Assembly (NCBI RefSeq): GCF_016617715.1
Contig: NZ_CP067225.1
Span: forward strand, 1,054,001 to 1,118,000
Direction of reading: 5' to 3'
Length of the DNA stretch: 64,000 nucleotides
Origin: Paracoccus sp. MC1862
Lineage (GTDB): Bacteria > Pseudomonadota > Alphaproteobacteria > Rhodobacterales > Rhodobacteraceae
Shown: piece after piece, positions 63,833-64,000 of the stretch
Numbering within the stretch: the stretch's first letter is position 1
Layout of the letters: each line of letters begins with the position of its first letter
Translations under genes and position numbers: made by a program
The notes under the pieces: generated by a model
Seen by the model: only the letters and a program-made list of their open reading frames with translations
Databases searched by the model: none
Told to the model about the DNA's origin: nothing

Positions 63833-64000
63833 TGTTGCGTGCAAGCTATTGAGATCACGCGCCCGTGACCCTGCGTCAATGCGAACACGATTCTGTGCTT
63901 GCGTTCGCAGGTGATTTGTTCATCCTGTTTCCGCGTGAGCATGACTTTCTACCGCGTCCCTTCACGGGGCAGCCGGACTGCGAAAGGGCTGCACGACCCC
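63833..64000. other. No gene in the last 168 bases
   Basis: Downstream of thrS; nothing recognisable before the window edge. Confidence 0.5.

Noticed and set aside
1..64000. CRISPR arrays
   Set aside because: No regularly spaced direct repeats of 25-40 bases were seen and no cas-like genes; the short iterons are too small.

Overview
The window looks like the chromosome of a Rhodobacteraceae alphaproteobacterium, most likely Paracoccus or a close relative. The evidence is high GC, a cysK/trgB tellurite-type locus as in Rhodobacter, and a phaZ / phaC-phaP-phaR polyhydroxybutyrate cluster with the TGC-rich operators known from Paracoccus PhaR. No tools or databases were used: identities come from reading motifs and family architecture, and exact species is not claimed.

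Layout. 1-9.7 kb is ordinary chromosome: a partial DedA gene, dsbB, gyrA with a clear terminator, then a minus-strand group (DUF2059 protein, trgB, cysK, large MscS-type channel) and tRNA-Ser(CGA). 9.7-21 kb downstream of that tRNA is wrecked prophage material of at least two origins. One is a head module (terminase, HNH, capsid, protease, connector, portal) in unusual order. The other is a set of fragments in which a structural cassette (portal tail end, HNH, protease, gp10-like) lies between primase and helicase pieces. An IS1595-family element with perfect 8-bp duplications and an IS3 relic lie here too. 22-36.4 kb is metabolic: a Tat-exported MBL-fold protein, MmgE/PrpD protein, methyltransferase, LysR regulator, class I fumarase-like hydratase, and a long minus-strand operon (branched-chain-type ABC transporter, aldehyde dehydrogenase, SDR, Zn alcohol dehydrogenase).

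36.4-54.9 kb is an IS-rich genomic island ending at tRNA-Ser(GGA), where a full tyrosine integrase sits. A truncated duplicate of the 5' part of that integrase and its upstream DNA lies at 38.1-38.5 kb. The island holds a translationally coupled serine recombinase-ParB-ParB operon with a divergent small gene, all now damaged. It also carries an IS110 element in the first parB (with a candidate bridge-RNA region), IS701-like and IS5 elements sharing a TTAG, a tartrate-catabolism group (D-tartrate dehydratase, LysR, tartrate dehydrogenase, orphan TctC-type receptor), and a DUF3987 helicase/primase-like gene preceded by a 9-bp iteron array.

55-64 kb is chromosome again: phaR, phaP and phaC on the minus strand, phaZ on the plus strand, a PNPOx-fold protein, an ABHD10-like hydrolase and thrS. 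PhaR probably represses phaP through two perfect palindromes. PhaC carries an unusual ~225-residue basic, Ala/Pro-rich N-terminal extension with an AT-hook-like motif.
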